From contig JAKSAU010001141.1 of the NCBI GenBank assembly GCA_022361535.1, forward strand, positions 1 to 11,398: a DNA stretch of 11,398 nucleotides. The letters run 5' to 3'. Below the pieces are notes generated by a model. It was not told where the DNA came from. It was given only the letters and a program-made list of their open reading frames with translations, and did not search any database. This document shows, piece after piece, positions 1-6,902 of the stretch; position 1 is the first letter of the stretch; each line of letters opens with the position of its first letter. This DNA is from Desulfobacterales bacterium. GTDB taxonomy: Bacteria; Desulfobacterota; Desulfobacteria; Desulfobacterales; Desulfobacteraceae. The position numbers were made by a program, and so were the translations under genes.

Positions 1-103
1 GGAAAAAGGCATCAGGCAGATTTTTAAAAAATAATTCGGCAGCCATTTCCGGGATAAACGGGCCGGTATGTTTACATGTAATTTTCCTGTTCCAGACCAT
101 CGC
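1..103 (+). repeat. Imperfect hairpin repeat, left copy
   Basis: Positions 1-50 fold into a long imperfect hairpin. GGAAA (1-5) pairs with TTTCC (46-50) and GGC (8-10) with GCC (42-44); an inner, weaker AT-rich stem runs from about 17-25 to 30-39. The block 8-44 matches the reverse complement of 11352-11387 at about 34 of 37 aligned positions with one single-base gap. Weaker similarity with several indels continues to about 103, including a shared core close to AACGGGCCGGTAT at 57-69. A perfect 10-bp palindrome, TTACATGTAA, lies at 72-81. The unit could be a dispersed palindromic repeat, the end of a small mobile element, or a structured RNA; its functional strand is unknown. The element may extend left of the window. 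Confidence 0.7.
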
Positions 104-240
104 GTATCGACACACCTGACATGCTGTCACGAGAAACTATCGTTTTTTTAAGCGAGTTTTTCAAATTACATTAGAAATACAAAGTGTTACGTTTCGCACA
201 GGGTTTTGTTCTAATAAAATACGTTTGACGTTCTTTTTAA
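104..240. other. AT-rich gap upstream of the histidine kinase gene
   Basis: No gene is supported here. The stretch is AT-rich. The best promoter-like match is weak: TTTCGC (192-197), 17 bp, then TAAAAT (215-220). TTGACG at 225-230 resembles a -35 box, but no convincing -10 box follows at the right distance. No Shine-Dalgarno sequence precedes the GTG at 241. Confidence 0.4.
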
Positions 241-2592
241 GTGACGGTAGATCCTAAATACTTATTTTCAAAAGTTTGTCCTGTTGACCAGGGCATGGAA
301 TTGGATAAGAACCCTTGGCAATCTCCAGGGATTAGTGATATAGTTGATTTTGTTGATCTGGTCCCCGAAAAGGCTTTTTTATTAGGGGATTTAGAACACT
401 GGCAACCCCTCAAAACACCAAATTTATTAATGGAACTCATTAAAAAATTAATGTTATCTAGTACCACGCCTAGGCACCTGACACCTAAAGACGGGATCCA
501 CTACTGGCATGAGCGTGTTCTGCTGACACTGTTGTTGTTTGGTTCTTTACTTGGATCGTTTACCTGGCTACCGTCTGTTTACCTTGCCATTAAAGAGAAC
601 CTCTGGGTTGTAGCCATCGTCGATACCCTGGTACTGGGCATTGTTCTTTTTATTTTTTTCAGGTCAGAATTGCCTTATCAGGTAAGAGCAACTACCATCT
701 GCATTATTTCCTACCTGTTGGGACTAATCCTAATTTTCACATTGGGTCCGTTTGGTGCCGGACCGTTATGGCTTTTTTTCTTTCCCATACTCACAGGCTT
801 ATTAATGGGCCGGAAAGCGTCAGTACATGCTCTTATACTCAATGCACTGACTGTCATTGCCATCGGATACATTATTCAAACAAACAAGACACAATTGTTG
901 GCCGGTTTCAGATTCAAAGCCTGGCATGTGGCCCAGGAAAATCCTGGGATGAAATGGACTGTTATTTGCGCGAATTTCATGCTTTTAAACATCCTGTCCA
1001 CCATGTTAGGCACCATTATCCTAAATGGCCTGCATACTTCAATGCAGGAATTATCTATATCCGAAAAAAAGTACCGCCAGATATTTGAAAATATCCTGGA
1101 CGTCTATTTTGAATCCACGCTGGACGGCACCATCCTTGAAGTGTCACCGTCCATTGAAAAAATATCTGCCTTGTCCCATGAAGAATTAAAAGGTGTTCCA
1201 ATTTCCCGGTTTTACCAGATGCCGGAAGGAAACCACCCCATTGCAGACACTCTTTTAAAAGAAGACCAGGTCAATGGGTTTGAAATGGAGCTTAAAGATA
1301 AAACAGGTCATGTGCTTACCTGTTCAATTAATGCGCGTTTGGTAAGGGATGACAAAGGCCAACCCGAAAAAATCATAGGTATCTTCAGGGACATTACCGA
1401 ACAAAAAGCCATCACCCGCAGGAAAAAAGAGTTAGAGGAACGCCTGAACCGTTCCCAGAAAATGGAAGCCCTGGGGCTATTGGCTGGCGGGGTAGCCCAT
1501 GATTTGAACAATGTACTGTCCGGGATTGTCACATACCCGGATCTGCTGCTCATGGATCTGCCCGATGACAGTCCTATGGCAAAAGGCCTTAATATTATCC
1601 AGTCTTCAGGTCAGCGTGCAACCGAAATTGTCCAGGACCTTTTAACTTTATCCAGAAGAGGGGTTATTACCCGGGAACCGGTTGATCTCAATGAGATTAT
1701 ACGGGAATTCTTGCGAACCCCTGAATGTGAGAAGATCTTTTCCTTTCATCCCAACGTTATCCTGGAAACGGATATTGGTGCCACATCCCCACAACTTAAA
1801 GGCTCAGCCATTCACCTGCAGAAAACAGTTATGAATTTGGTATCCAATGCAGCCGAAGCCCAGCTTACAGGTGGCGTGATTCGGATTTCCACCCATAACC
1901 GGCACCTGACCAGGCCGGTCAAAGGGTATGATCATGTCCATGCAGGAGACTATCTGGTCTTGTCTGTTGAGGACCGGGGAGAAGGCATTGCGTCAGAAGA
2001 TCTCAAACGGATATTTGAACCTTTTTTCACCAAAAAAGTTATGGGGAGAAGCGGTACGGGTTTAGGTATGGCTGTTGTCTGGGGAACGGTTCAAGACCAT
2101 GACGGTTATATCGACGTCACCTCGGTGCCTGGCGAGGGTACCCGGTTTGATCTTTATTTCCCGGTAACTATGGAGAGCATCGGGATAGATAACGGGAAAA
2201 TAAAAATTGAAAATTTCATGGGCAAAGGCGAACGCATTCTCGTGGTTGATGACGTGGGACACCAGCGGCATATTGCAACAACCGCTCTAAAACGGCTCAG
2301 GTATGAGCCAGTGGCTGTTGCCAGTGGCGAAGAAGCTGTGGACTATATCAAAAGCGAAAATGTCAATCTGGTTCTTTTGGACATGATAATGGATCCGGGC
2401 ATTGACGGACTGGAGACCTTTCGCCGCATCAAAAAAATTAACCCGGATCAAAAAGCCATCATTGCAAGTGGCTTTTCCCAAACACAAAAGGTTCACGATG
2501 CTATTGAGATGGGTGTGGGACAGTATATTAAAAAACCATATACCCTTGAAAAACTCGGTCTTGCCCTGAAAAAAGAATTATCCCGGCCATAG
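241..2592 (+). CDS. Membrane hybrid histidine kinase (6 TM, PAS, kinase core, receiver)
   Basis: Predicted inner-membrane two-component sensor. About six hydrophobic segments are visible at residues 93-117, 121-140, 150-170, 174-189, 194-213 and 239-262. A PAS domain follows (about 276-395). The dimerisation helix carries the phospho-acceptor in AHDLNN (H420). The ATPase domain has an N box around N532-N536, the DRGEG box from D578 and the GTGLGM box from G605. A C-terminal receiver domain has the acidic pair D670/D671, phospho-acceptor D714 and conserved K765 before a proline. Phosphate probably passes from H420 to D714 and then to a separate partner; no output domain or separate response regulator is present in the window. 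The start is uncertain. GTG 241 gives 783 residues but has no Shine-Dalgarno, and residues 1-63 look unlike a kinase N-terminus. ATG 430 (M64), shortly before the first membrane segment, is a plausible alternative. The signal sensed is unknown. It converges with the next gene across a 28-bp gap with no clear terminator. Confidence 0.93.
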   Translation: MTVDPKYLFSKVCPVDQGMELDKNPWQSPGISDIVDFVDLVPEKAFLLGDLEHWQPLKTPNLLMELIKKLMLSSTTPRHLTPKDGIHYWHERVLLTLLLFGSLLGSFTWLPSVYLAIKENLWVVAIVDTLVLGIVLFIFFRSELPYQVRATTICIISYLLGLILIFTLGPFGAGPLWLFFFPILTGLLMGRKASVHALILNALTVIAIGYIIQTNKTQLLAGFRFKAWHVAQENPGMKWTVICANFMLLNILSTMLGTIILNGLHTSMQELSISEKKYRQIFENILDVYFESTLDGTILEVSPSIEKISALSHEELKGVPISRFYQMPEGNHPIADTLLKEDQVNGFEMELKDKTGHVLTCSINARLVRDDKGQPEKIIGIFRDITEQKAITRRKKELEERLNRSQKMEALGLLAGGVAHDLNNVLSGIVTYPDLLLMDLPDDSPMAKGLNIIQSSGQRATEIVQDLLTLSRRGVITREPVDLNEIIREFLRTPECEKIFSFHPNVILETDIGATSPQLKGSAIHLQKTVMNLVSNAAEAQLTGGVIRISTHNRHLTRPVKGYDHVHAGDYLVLSVEDRGEGIASEDLKRIFEPFFTKKVMGRSGTGLGMAVVWGTVQDHDGYIDVTSVPGEGTRFDLYFPVTMESIGIDNGKIKIENFMGKGERILVVDDVGHQRHIATTALKRLRYEPVAVASGEEAVDYIKSENVNLVLLDMIMDPGIDGLETFRRIKKINPDQKAIIASGFSQTQKVHDAIEMGVGQYIKKPYTLEKLGLALKKELSRP

Positions 2593-2620
2593 ATCCAAAC
2601 CGGCCAACTTATTACCCACT

Positions 2621-3523
2621 TTAGGAAATACGGTCCAGGTATTGAGTGATCAAGTCTTTTTGTACAAGCTCTTCAAACCATTTTTCAATTGATGCATCTG
2701 CCCCGTTATAGGCAGTAAGCACCTGGGCCACCAGACTTGCCCGTGCAGCGTTGTCTCCCCCGGCCATGACCGCTTCAACAATTCCTTGCCCCGGATCATT
2801 TTCATAACGGGCTATGATCTGGACCACCCCGCTGAAGGCTTCGTTGGTATGGCAGGATTGACCAAACCTACTTACTGCTTCCAGACTATCCTGATCGGCC
2901 GCACTCAGCCCCTGATCTGCCCAGAATCCCACAAGGGACTCGGCAAATATAGTATTGGCAATCTCCTTAATAACGGCTGCAGGTTTTTCTCCGTCCAGGC
3001 AGGCCTTGCAAACCCGTGCAAAAAAAGCAGCGGTATCAATGGTCGCTTCATCATTATGTGTCATGCGAGTCTGGGTCCGGGCGGCCTGTTCTAACGCGGC
3101 AGTGTCATCGCGTAAACTCAAGACCAAAGGAGCGATCCTGGCAGCTCCGGCAATGTCATTTGATACAGACCCGCAATCAGTTAGGCCTTTTCCGTTGGCT
3201 ATATTTTTCAAGGTCGCTTTGGTGGCCATATCCATATAACCGGAATAATCTTTGAATAATGCCTGCCAGTCCTTAAAAAAACGATCCGTGTCAAAACCGC
3301 CATCAGAAATAGATGCCAGTAAAACCAGCATCTGGTCCCCATAGTGGGTAAATTCGCCCCTCTTTTTAGTGGAATGATATGAGCCAATTCCCGGTGCGAT
3401 TAAATTTTCTACACGGCCATGATCTGATTTTATTTTTTCAATATCGTAAATCCAGTGAACCCCTAAAGCCAGAGAATCGGCAGCCAGGGCAGCCCTGACC
3501 ATATCCTTTGCATGATTTGCCAT
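2621..3523 (-). CDS. ADP-ribosylglycohydrolase-family protein (crystallin J1-like)
   Basis: Resembles the ADP-ribosylglycohydrolase fold (DraG, ARH and J1-crystallin proteins). Visible blocks are an N-terminal AADSLALGVHWIYD (residues 14-27), HYGDQM (60-65) where hydrolases usually have a T-D-D metal motif, SNDIAGAARIAPL (about 121-132), MTHND (154-158) and GGDNAARA (255-262) where active enzymes usually have G-G-D-T-D-T. The length of 300 residues is normal for the family. Because the TDD and DTD metal ligands are partly replaced, the substrate may not be ADP-ribosyl-arginine; the J1-crystallin-like branch is a better match. The start is well supported: AGGAGA at 3530-3535 lies 6 bases before the ATG. 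It is the last gene of a minus-strand cluster, 71 bp after the DUF3786 gene, and may be co-transcribed with it. Predicted cytoplasmic; no signal peptide or membrane segment seen. Its cellular role is unknown. Confidence 0.85.
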   Translation of the reverse strand: MANHAKDMVRAALAADSLALGVHWIYDIEKIKSDHGRVENLIAPGIGSYHSTKKRGEFTHYGDQMLVLLASISDGGFDTDRFFKDWQALFKDYSGYMDMATKATLKNIANGKGLTDCGSVSNDIAGAARIAPLVLSLRDDTAALEQAARTQTRMTHNDEATIDTAAFFARVCKACLDGEKPAAVIKEIANTIFAESLVGFWADQGLSAADQDSLEAVSRFGQSCHTNEAFSGVVQIIARYENDPGQGIVEAVMAGGDNAARASLVAQVLTAYNGADASIEKWFEELVQKDLITQYLDRIS

Positions 3524-3594
3524 GGCATCTCTCCTGTATTGAAATTGACGATATTAAAAACATAAGAACGGTTCAATCCTCTTCAAGTTTTAAA

Positions 3595-4407
3595 TCATGC
3601 CCCTTTAACCCCATGTGTCACGGCAAACTTTTCAAACATCTGAACCATACCTGTTGTCAGGTTGAAAACCATGGTACCGCCACCGTTTTGATCCGCACTT
3701 TTATCAAAAAACAGGTTCAAATCCGATTCCATCCCATCTTCAGGCTTCCAGTAACATACCAGCATGGGCAGTTTGGGCAGAGGATACAGGACCAGGGAAA
3801 TATCCGACTCGTACTGCCTTTCCATGGGCTTGCCACTGAACATATCCACCAGGTCTTCAAATAGTCCGGGGTACGTGTCAGCAATGTTTTTCAAAGGGGT
3901 CTCCGCCCTTCTGACAAACAAGGCGTTTTTTTCTCTGACCCCTTTAAGTTCACGGAACGGAATCCATTGGCCACTCAAGGATTCGCCCTTGCAGCCCAGC
4001 ACATAATACAAAACCGGAAGCACCATCCAGGGGTTGATATGAAGATCCGTGCGAAAGCGTCCTTCATTGTTTAATGAAAATAATTTGCCAAAGATCCTTA
4101 TGGTGAGCCACTCACCGTCAAATTCACCACCTGTCCGTCTGGCGGCTTCTGCCAAGTCACATATTGCAAGCTTTGCATTTAATTCTGCCATTAGGCCTTC
4201 CAATTCTTTTTCCACGGGCAGTGAAGTTGGGACATGGCTATTGTATTTTTTAATAATGGCGTGGTCCAGAGATGGACACCTGTTCAAACTTTTTTGTCCC
4301 ATGAACACTTTTGAGGCAAATGCCAGACAGGTTGTCTCGCCACATTTGCGGCAATTGGATTTATCCAGCAGCTTAAACACTTCCATGGCATTTTTAAATT
4401 CAGACAT
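3595..4407 (-). CDS. DUF3786 protein with N-terminal Fes-type [4Fe-4S] motif
   Basis: The 270-residue product begins with a Cys-X2-Cys-X4-Cys-X16-Cys motif (C19, C22, C27, C44; NCRKCGETTC then RCP). This is the pattern of the Fes/PF04060 [4Fe-4S] domain known from RnfB/RsxB and corrinoid iron-sulfur proteins. The remainder (about 80-270) resembles DUF3786, a family of unknown function in anaerobes, recognised here from memory without a search. No signal peptide or membrane segment is visible, so it is probably cytoplasmic. The start is secure: AAGGAGG at 4412-4418 is a strong Shine-Dalgarno 4 bases before the ATG. It lies 156 bp downstream of the LuxR/Fe-S regulator gene on the same strand. 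The same cysteine spacing recurs in that regulator, hinting at a shared redox or corrinoid theme. The long gap and its own GATATTCCCAA site suggest it may have a separate promoter. Confidence 0.87.
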   Translation of the reverse strand: MSEFKNAMEVFKLLDKSNCRKCGETTCLAFASKVFMGQKSLNRCPSLDHAIIKKYNSHVPTSLPVEKELEGLMAELNAKLAICDLAEAARRTGGEFDGEWLTIRIFGKLFSLNNEGRFRTDLHINPWMVLPVLYYVLGCKGESLSGQWIPFRELKGVREKNALFVRRAETPLKNIADTYPGLFEDLVDMFSGKPMERQYESDISLVLYPLPKLPMLVCYWKPEDGMESDLNLFFDKSADQNGGGTMVFNLTTGMVQMFEKFAVTHGVKGA

Positions 4408-4484
4408 ACAGCCTCCTTAAACAGCGGTTTATCATGGCATCCAATTTCCCACACAACTATACAAAGGACATCACCCATCCGGGG

Positions 4485-4495
4485 GATATTCCCAA
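4485..4495. promoter_or_regulatory. Putative operator, copy 2 (GATATTCCCAA)
   Basis: This exact 11-bp word is repeated at 5551-5561. Here it lies 78 bp upstream of the DUF3786 start codon, in the gap after the regulator gene. With its neighbours it forms a short imperfect dyad, GGGATATTCCC (4483-4493). It could be a binding site for the LuxR/Fe-S protein encoded next door. No convincing -35/-10 pair was found beside it. Confidence 0.35.
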
Positions 4496-4563
4496 AAAAG
4501 TTCCTTGTTGTCTTTCAAAAATATTAATCAATGGGTAATGCTTGGTGCTAAGAAAACTTCAAT

Positions 4564-5484
4564 TTAAATCAGGCCTTGCCGGGCCGCCCATACCACGGCT
4601 TGCGTCCGATGGTTTACCCCAAGTTTATTAAAAATGTGAATGACGTGGCTTTTCACTGTATGGGGACTGATCCCAAGCGCTTTGGATATTTCCGGATTGG
4701 TGTTCCCTTTTCCCATAAAAGCAAGCACTTCAAGCTCTCTTGGGGTAAGGGGTTCGGCTAAAAACACATCATCATCCATCAAGGAGGCAGTTTTTCCTTT
4801 TCCAATCAAGCCAGTGTCGAGAGGTATTTTCTTTTTTGAAGAGGTATCTTGGGCATCAGTCTTTTCAGGACTGTTTTGAATATCGGGCTGGACATCTTTT
4901 TTTTCTTCAACCGGACGTTGATCTAAGTGAAGGGTAACCTGGGACACCTGGTTGCCGTGTTCATCGAACACCGGATATGTTTGGGCTTGTGGTTTTGCCA
5001 TGTGAGGGCACTGGCCCGGATGGGCCTGTTGCCTTGACAACATCGCAGCAAACGCAAAGCAGGTTTTAAGGCCGCAGTCGCCGCAGTTGGTTCCGGGTAA
5101 AAGCTTTAAAATCTGCGGGACAACTCCTGGCTTGAACCGGGTATGTTTAGGCTGGATCTTGTCCATCTTGTCTCGAATGTCTGCCAAATAAGCTGTCAGT
5201 GCATCGGCAAATTCCCGGACTTGTTCCCGGCTTTCCAAGGGGGAAGCAACACACCGGTAGGGGTAAACGGCACAATACGTGTCTTTAAAAACAAAGCGGA
5301 TCATATGGGGCTTGTCGTATAACTCAGCCCGGTCTGCGACAGAATTAATATAAGGAAAAAGTGAACTTACATCTTCTTCAAAATAGAAACTTGCCACAAC
5401 TGTGAACACCCCTTTTTGGCCTGCCTTGCGCAAAGGGCCGTCTGAATATGCATAGAGGCGATTATATCCGATACGTTTACGCAT
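4564..5484 (-). CDS. LuxR-type transcriptional regulator with Fes-type [4Fe-4S] domain
   Basis: A 306-residue protein joins three parts. Residues 1-125 form an N-terminal domain of unknown function. A Cys-X2-Cys-X4-Cys-X16-Cys cluster motif follows (C134, C137, C142, C159), preceded by LLPGTNCGDCG. After a hydrophilic, charged linker (about 165-240) comes a C-terminal LuxR/FixJ-type helix-turn-helix (about 244-306), with LTPRELEVLAFMGKG and ISPHTVKSHV. The N-terminal and Fe-S parts resemble stand-alone (Fe-S)-binding proteins of anaerobes, so the DNA-binding domain looks added on. Inference: a one-component regulator whose cluster state controls DNA binding. There is no receiver or acyl-homoserine-lactone domain. 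C71 and C78 are extra cysteines. The start is supported by AAGGAG about 4-5 bases before the ATG. It is divergent from the rdgB operon; the intergenic region holds a GATATTCCCAA site and a 10-bp inverted repeat, suggesting autoregulation and control of its neighbours. Confidence 0.88.
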   Translation of the reverse strand: MRKRIGYNRLYAYSDGPLRKAGQKGVFTVVASFYFEEDVSSLFPYINSVADRAELYDKPHMIRFVFKDTYCAVYPYRCVASPLESREQVREFADALTAYLADIRDKMDKIQPKHTRFKPGVVPQILKLLPGTNCGDCGLKTCFAFAAMLSRQQAHPGQCPHMAKPQAQTYPVFDEHGNQVSQVTLHLDQRPVEEKKDVQPDIQNSPEKTDAQDTSSKKKIPLDTGLIGKGKTASLMDDDVFLAEPLTPRELEVLAFMGKGNTNPEISKALGISPHTVKSHVIHIFNKLGVNHRTQAVVWAARQGLI

Positions 5485-5550
5485 GTTTCTCCTTTGTCCC
5501 GATTTTGGGCTTTACCATACCCGTGATGAATTTTCAATTCAGCTGAACAA

Positions 5551-5561
5551 GATATTCCCAA
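5551..5561. promoter_or_regulatory. Putative operator, copy 1 (GATATTCCCAA)
   Basis: Exact copy of the 11-bp word at 4485-4495. It lies 67 bp upstream of the LuxR/Fe-S regulator start. Its centre is about 51 bp upstream of the expected transcription start of the rdgB operon, 10 bp before the -35 box. That position fits an activator site for the plus-strand operon and a regulatory site for the minus-strand one. Confidence 0.4.
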
Positions 5562-5571
5562 TCTGCCTGTC

Positions 5572-5600
5572 TTTACAAACCATGGGGCAGCACTTATATT
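5572..5600 (+). promoter_or_regulatory. Predicted sigma-70-type promoter of the rdgB operon
   Basis: TTTACA (5572-5577), a 17-bp spacer and TATATT (5595-5600) give a near-consensus vegetative promoter. Transcription would start near 5607, leaving a leader of about 45 nt before the rdgB start codon. Confidence 0.6.
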
Positions 5601-5638
5601 AAGCCCAAAAATTTTGAATAATTGCCCATCATTATTTT

Positions 5639-5644
5639 AAGGAG
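5639..5644 (+). promoter_or_regulatory. Ribosome binding site that fixes the rdgB start
   Basis: AAGGAG lies 7 bases before the GTG at 5652. It supports that GTG over the upstream in-frame ATG at 5622, which would make the Shine-Dalgarno part of the coding region and add 10 residues before the conserved VLATTNQGK block. Confidence 0.8.
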
Positions 5645-5651
5645 TCTCCCT

Positions 5652-6293
5652 GTGAAACAGATCATTGTACTGGCCACAACCAATCAAGGTAAAACCAAGG
5701 AAATGAAGGAAATCTTAAAAGGATATCCTATTGAAATCAAGAATCTTTCTGATTTCGGTCCCATCCCGGAAGTTGTTGAAGATGGTGACACGTTTGATGA
5801 CAATGCATATAAAAAAGCGTCATTCACGGCGAAAGTGCTTGGTTTTCCCGCCCTTGCAGATGACTCAGGTCTCTGTGTGGATGCACTGGACGGGGCGCCT
5901 GGTGTCTATTCAGCCCGGTATGCAGGAGAAAACGCCACAGATGCTGACAATGTGGCAAAACTGCTTGAAGCCTTGAAGGATGAAGAAAACCGCAAAGCCG
6001 CTTTTCAGTGTGTTATATCCATTGCCGTTCCAACCGGAGCCGCCCTGACCTATGAAGGAAGCTGCGAAGGCGTTTTAACCCGTGAGCCTGCCGGAGATAA
6101 TGGTTTCGGGTATGACCCCCTTTTCTTTTTTCCACAGTTTAACAAAACCTTTGCCCAGCTTTCAATGGAAGAAAAAGCTGAAGTCAGCCACCGGGGAAAG
6201 GCCTTGAAAGAAGTCACCCAGGAAATGGATAAGATCCTTGACTGGATTGATATCAATATGCCCCGGTTTGAACAGGTACCCTGTAAGAAATAA
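5652..6293 (+). CDS. rdgB: dITP/XTP pyrophosphatase, RdgB/HAM1 family
   Basis: Hydrolyses non-canonical purine nucleoside triphosphates (dITP, ITP, XTP) to the monophosphate and pyrophosphate, keeping deaminated bases out of DNA and RNA; cytoplasmic. Family blocks are all visible from the GTG start: LATTNQGKTKEM near the N-terminus, EDGDTFDDNAYKKA, ADDSGLCVDALDGAPGVYSA with the catalytic/metal aspartates D70 and D71, PAGDNGFGYDPLF, and EVSHRGKAL (S179-H180-R181-G182) that holds the base. The 213 residues are slightly longer than the roughly 197 of the E. coli protein, because of a short C-terminal extension (after about residue 197) ending in VPCKK. It is the first gene of a five-gene plus-strand operon, behind a predicted promoter at 5572-5600. 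The next gene starts 22 bp downstream. No abnormal feature. Confidence 0.96.
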   Translation: MKQIIVLATTNQGKTKEMKEILKGYPIEIKNLSDFGPIPEVVEDGDTFDDNAYKKASFTAKVLGFPALADDSGLCVDALDGAPGVYSARYAGENATDADNVAKLLEALKDEENRKAAFQCVISIAVPTGAALTYEGSCEGVLTREPAGDNGFGYDPLFFFPQFNKTFAQLSMEEKAEVSHRGKALKEVTQEMDKILDWIDINMPRFEQVPCKK

Positions 6294-6305
6294 GCACAAC
6301 CGTTT

Positions 6306-6310
6306 AGGAG
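6306..6310 (+). promoter_or_regulatory. Ribosome binding site that fixes the nitroreductase start
   Basis: AGGAG 5 bases before ATG 6316, within the 22-bp gap after rdgB. It supports this start over the in-frame ATG at 6238 inside rdgB. Confidence 0.75.
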
Positions 6311-6315
6311 AAAAA

Positions 6316-6897
6316 ATGGACTCATTCAAAGAACTTGTGATCTCGAACCGGTCCTGCCGAAGGTTTGATAACAGTGTTAAACTGGACACCCAAACCCTTG
6401 TCGATCTGGTTGATCTTGCCCGGCATACGGCATCAGCTGCCAACATGCAGCCACTCAAGTATATGGTCAGTGCAGACCCCAAAAAAAATGACGACATCTT
6501 CTCATGTCTGGCCTGGGCAGCTTACCTCAAAGATTGGAAAGGCCCCGAGCCCAATGAGCAACCCACCGGATATATCGTGATTATGGGAGACACCTCCATT
6601 GCCAACAAATTCTGGTGTGATCATGGCATAGCCGCCCAGACCATGCTTTTGGGGGCGAGGGCCATAGGGCTTGCAGGATGTATGTTTGGGGCCATCAACA
6701 TCAAGAAGTTAAAAAGTGTCTTGGGTATCGAGGAGCATTTGGAGGTCAAACTGGTCATTGCATTGGGCAAACCTGTTGAAGAGGCCCAGATCGATGATGT
6801 TGAAGACGGGCAGGATATTAAATATTGGCGGGATGAAAACCAGGTCCACCATGTTCCTAAACGTAAACTTGATGACCTGATCATTAAGGCCTGGTAA
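6316..6897 (+). CDS. Nitroreductase-family flavoprotein
   Basis: A 193-residue protein of the nitroreductase-like FMN-dependent oxidoreductase family. Visible signatures are the N-terminal SCRRFD (residues 13-18; R15 and R16 would contact FMN phosphate), ASAANMQPLKYMV in the second flavin-binding loop, the helix GIAAQTMLLGARAIGLAGCMFG, and the C-terminal VIALGKPVEEA. Family members reduce nitroaromatics, quinones or flavins, or carry out specialised dehydrogenations; the real substrate cannot be read from the sequence. The start is ATG 6316, preceded by AGGAG at 6306-6310. An earlier in-frame ATG at 6238 lies inside rdgB and is rejected. It is soluble and has no Fe-S motif. The stop is only 5 bp before the next gene, so translation is probably coupled. 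Confidence 0.92.
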   Translation: MDSFKELVISNRSCRRFDNSVKLDTQTLVDLVDLARHTASAANMQPLKYMVSADPKKNDDIFSCLAWAAYLKDWKGPEPNEQPTGYIVIMGDTSIANKFWCDHGIAAQTMLLGARAIGLAGCMFGAINIKKLKSVLGIEEHLEVKLVIALGKPVEEAQIDDVEDGQDIKYWRDENQVHHVPKRKLDDLIIKAW

Positions 6898-6902
6898 CGT
6901 CA

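Larger units (their letters stand above)
5503..5610. repeat. 10-bp inverted repeat bracketing the divergent promoter region
   Basis: TTTTGGGCTT (5503-5512) is exactly complementary to AAGCCCAAAA (5601-5610). The left arm lies 18 bp upstream of the regulator start codon. The right arm directly follows the predicted -10 box of the rdgB promoter and covers its expected +1. Arms 88 bp apart could bind one regulator at two places with DNA looping. Chance occurrence is possible. Confidence 0.35.

Noticed and set aside
1..130. Minus-strand open frame running off the left edge from a GTG at 130, with cysteines near its start and the run MAAELFFKNLPDAFF
   Set aside because: It looks protein-like, but the corresponding right-hand copy is broken by frameshifts, and paired stem substitutions favour a palindrome. 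No Shine-Dalgarno is present. It cannot be excluded without sequence to the left.
2580..2612. Rho-independent terminator between the convergent kinase and glycohydrolase-family genes
   Set aside because: CCGGCC occurs twice (2583-2588 and 2600-2605) but as a direct repeat; there is no GC stem followed by a T run.
5622..5651. Upstream ATG start for rdgB
   Set aside because: The strong Shine-Dalgarno at 5639-5644 lies inside that extension and points to GTG 5652.
6238..6315. Upstream ATG start for the nitroreductase gene, overlapping rdgB
   Set aside because: AGGAG at 6306-6310 sits correctly before ATG 6316, and the extension lacks any family similarity.
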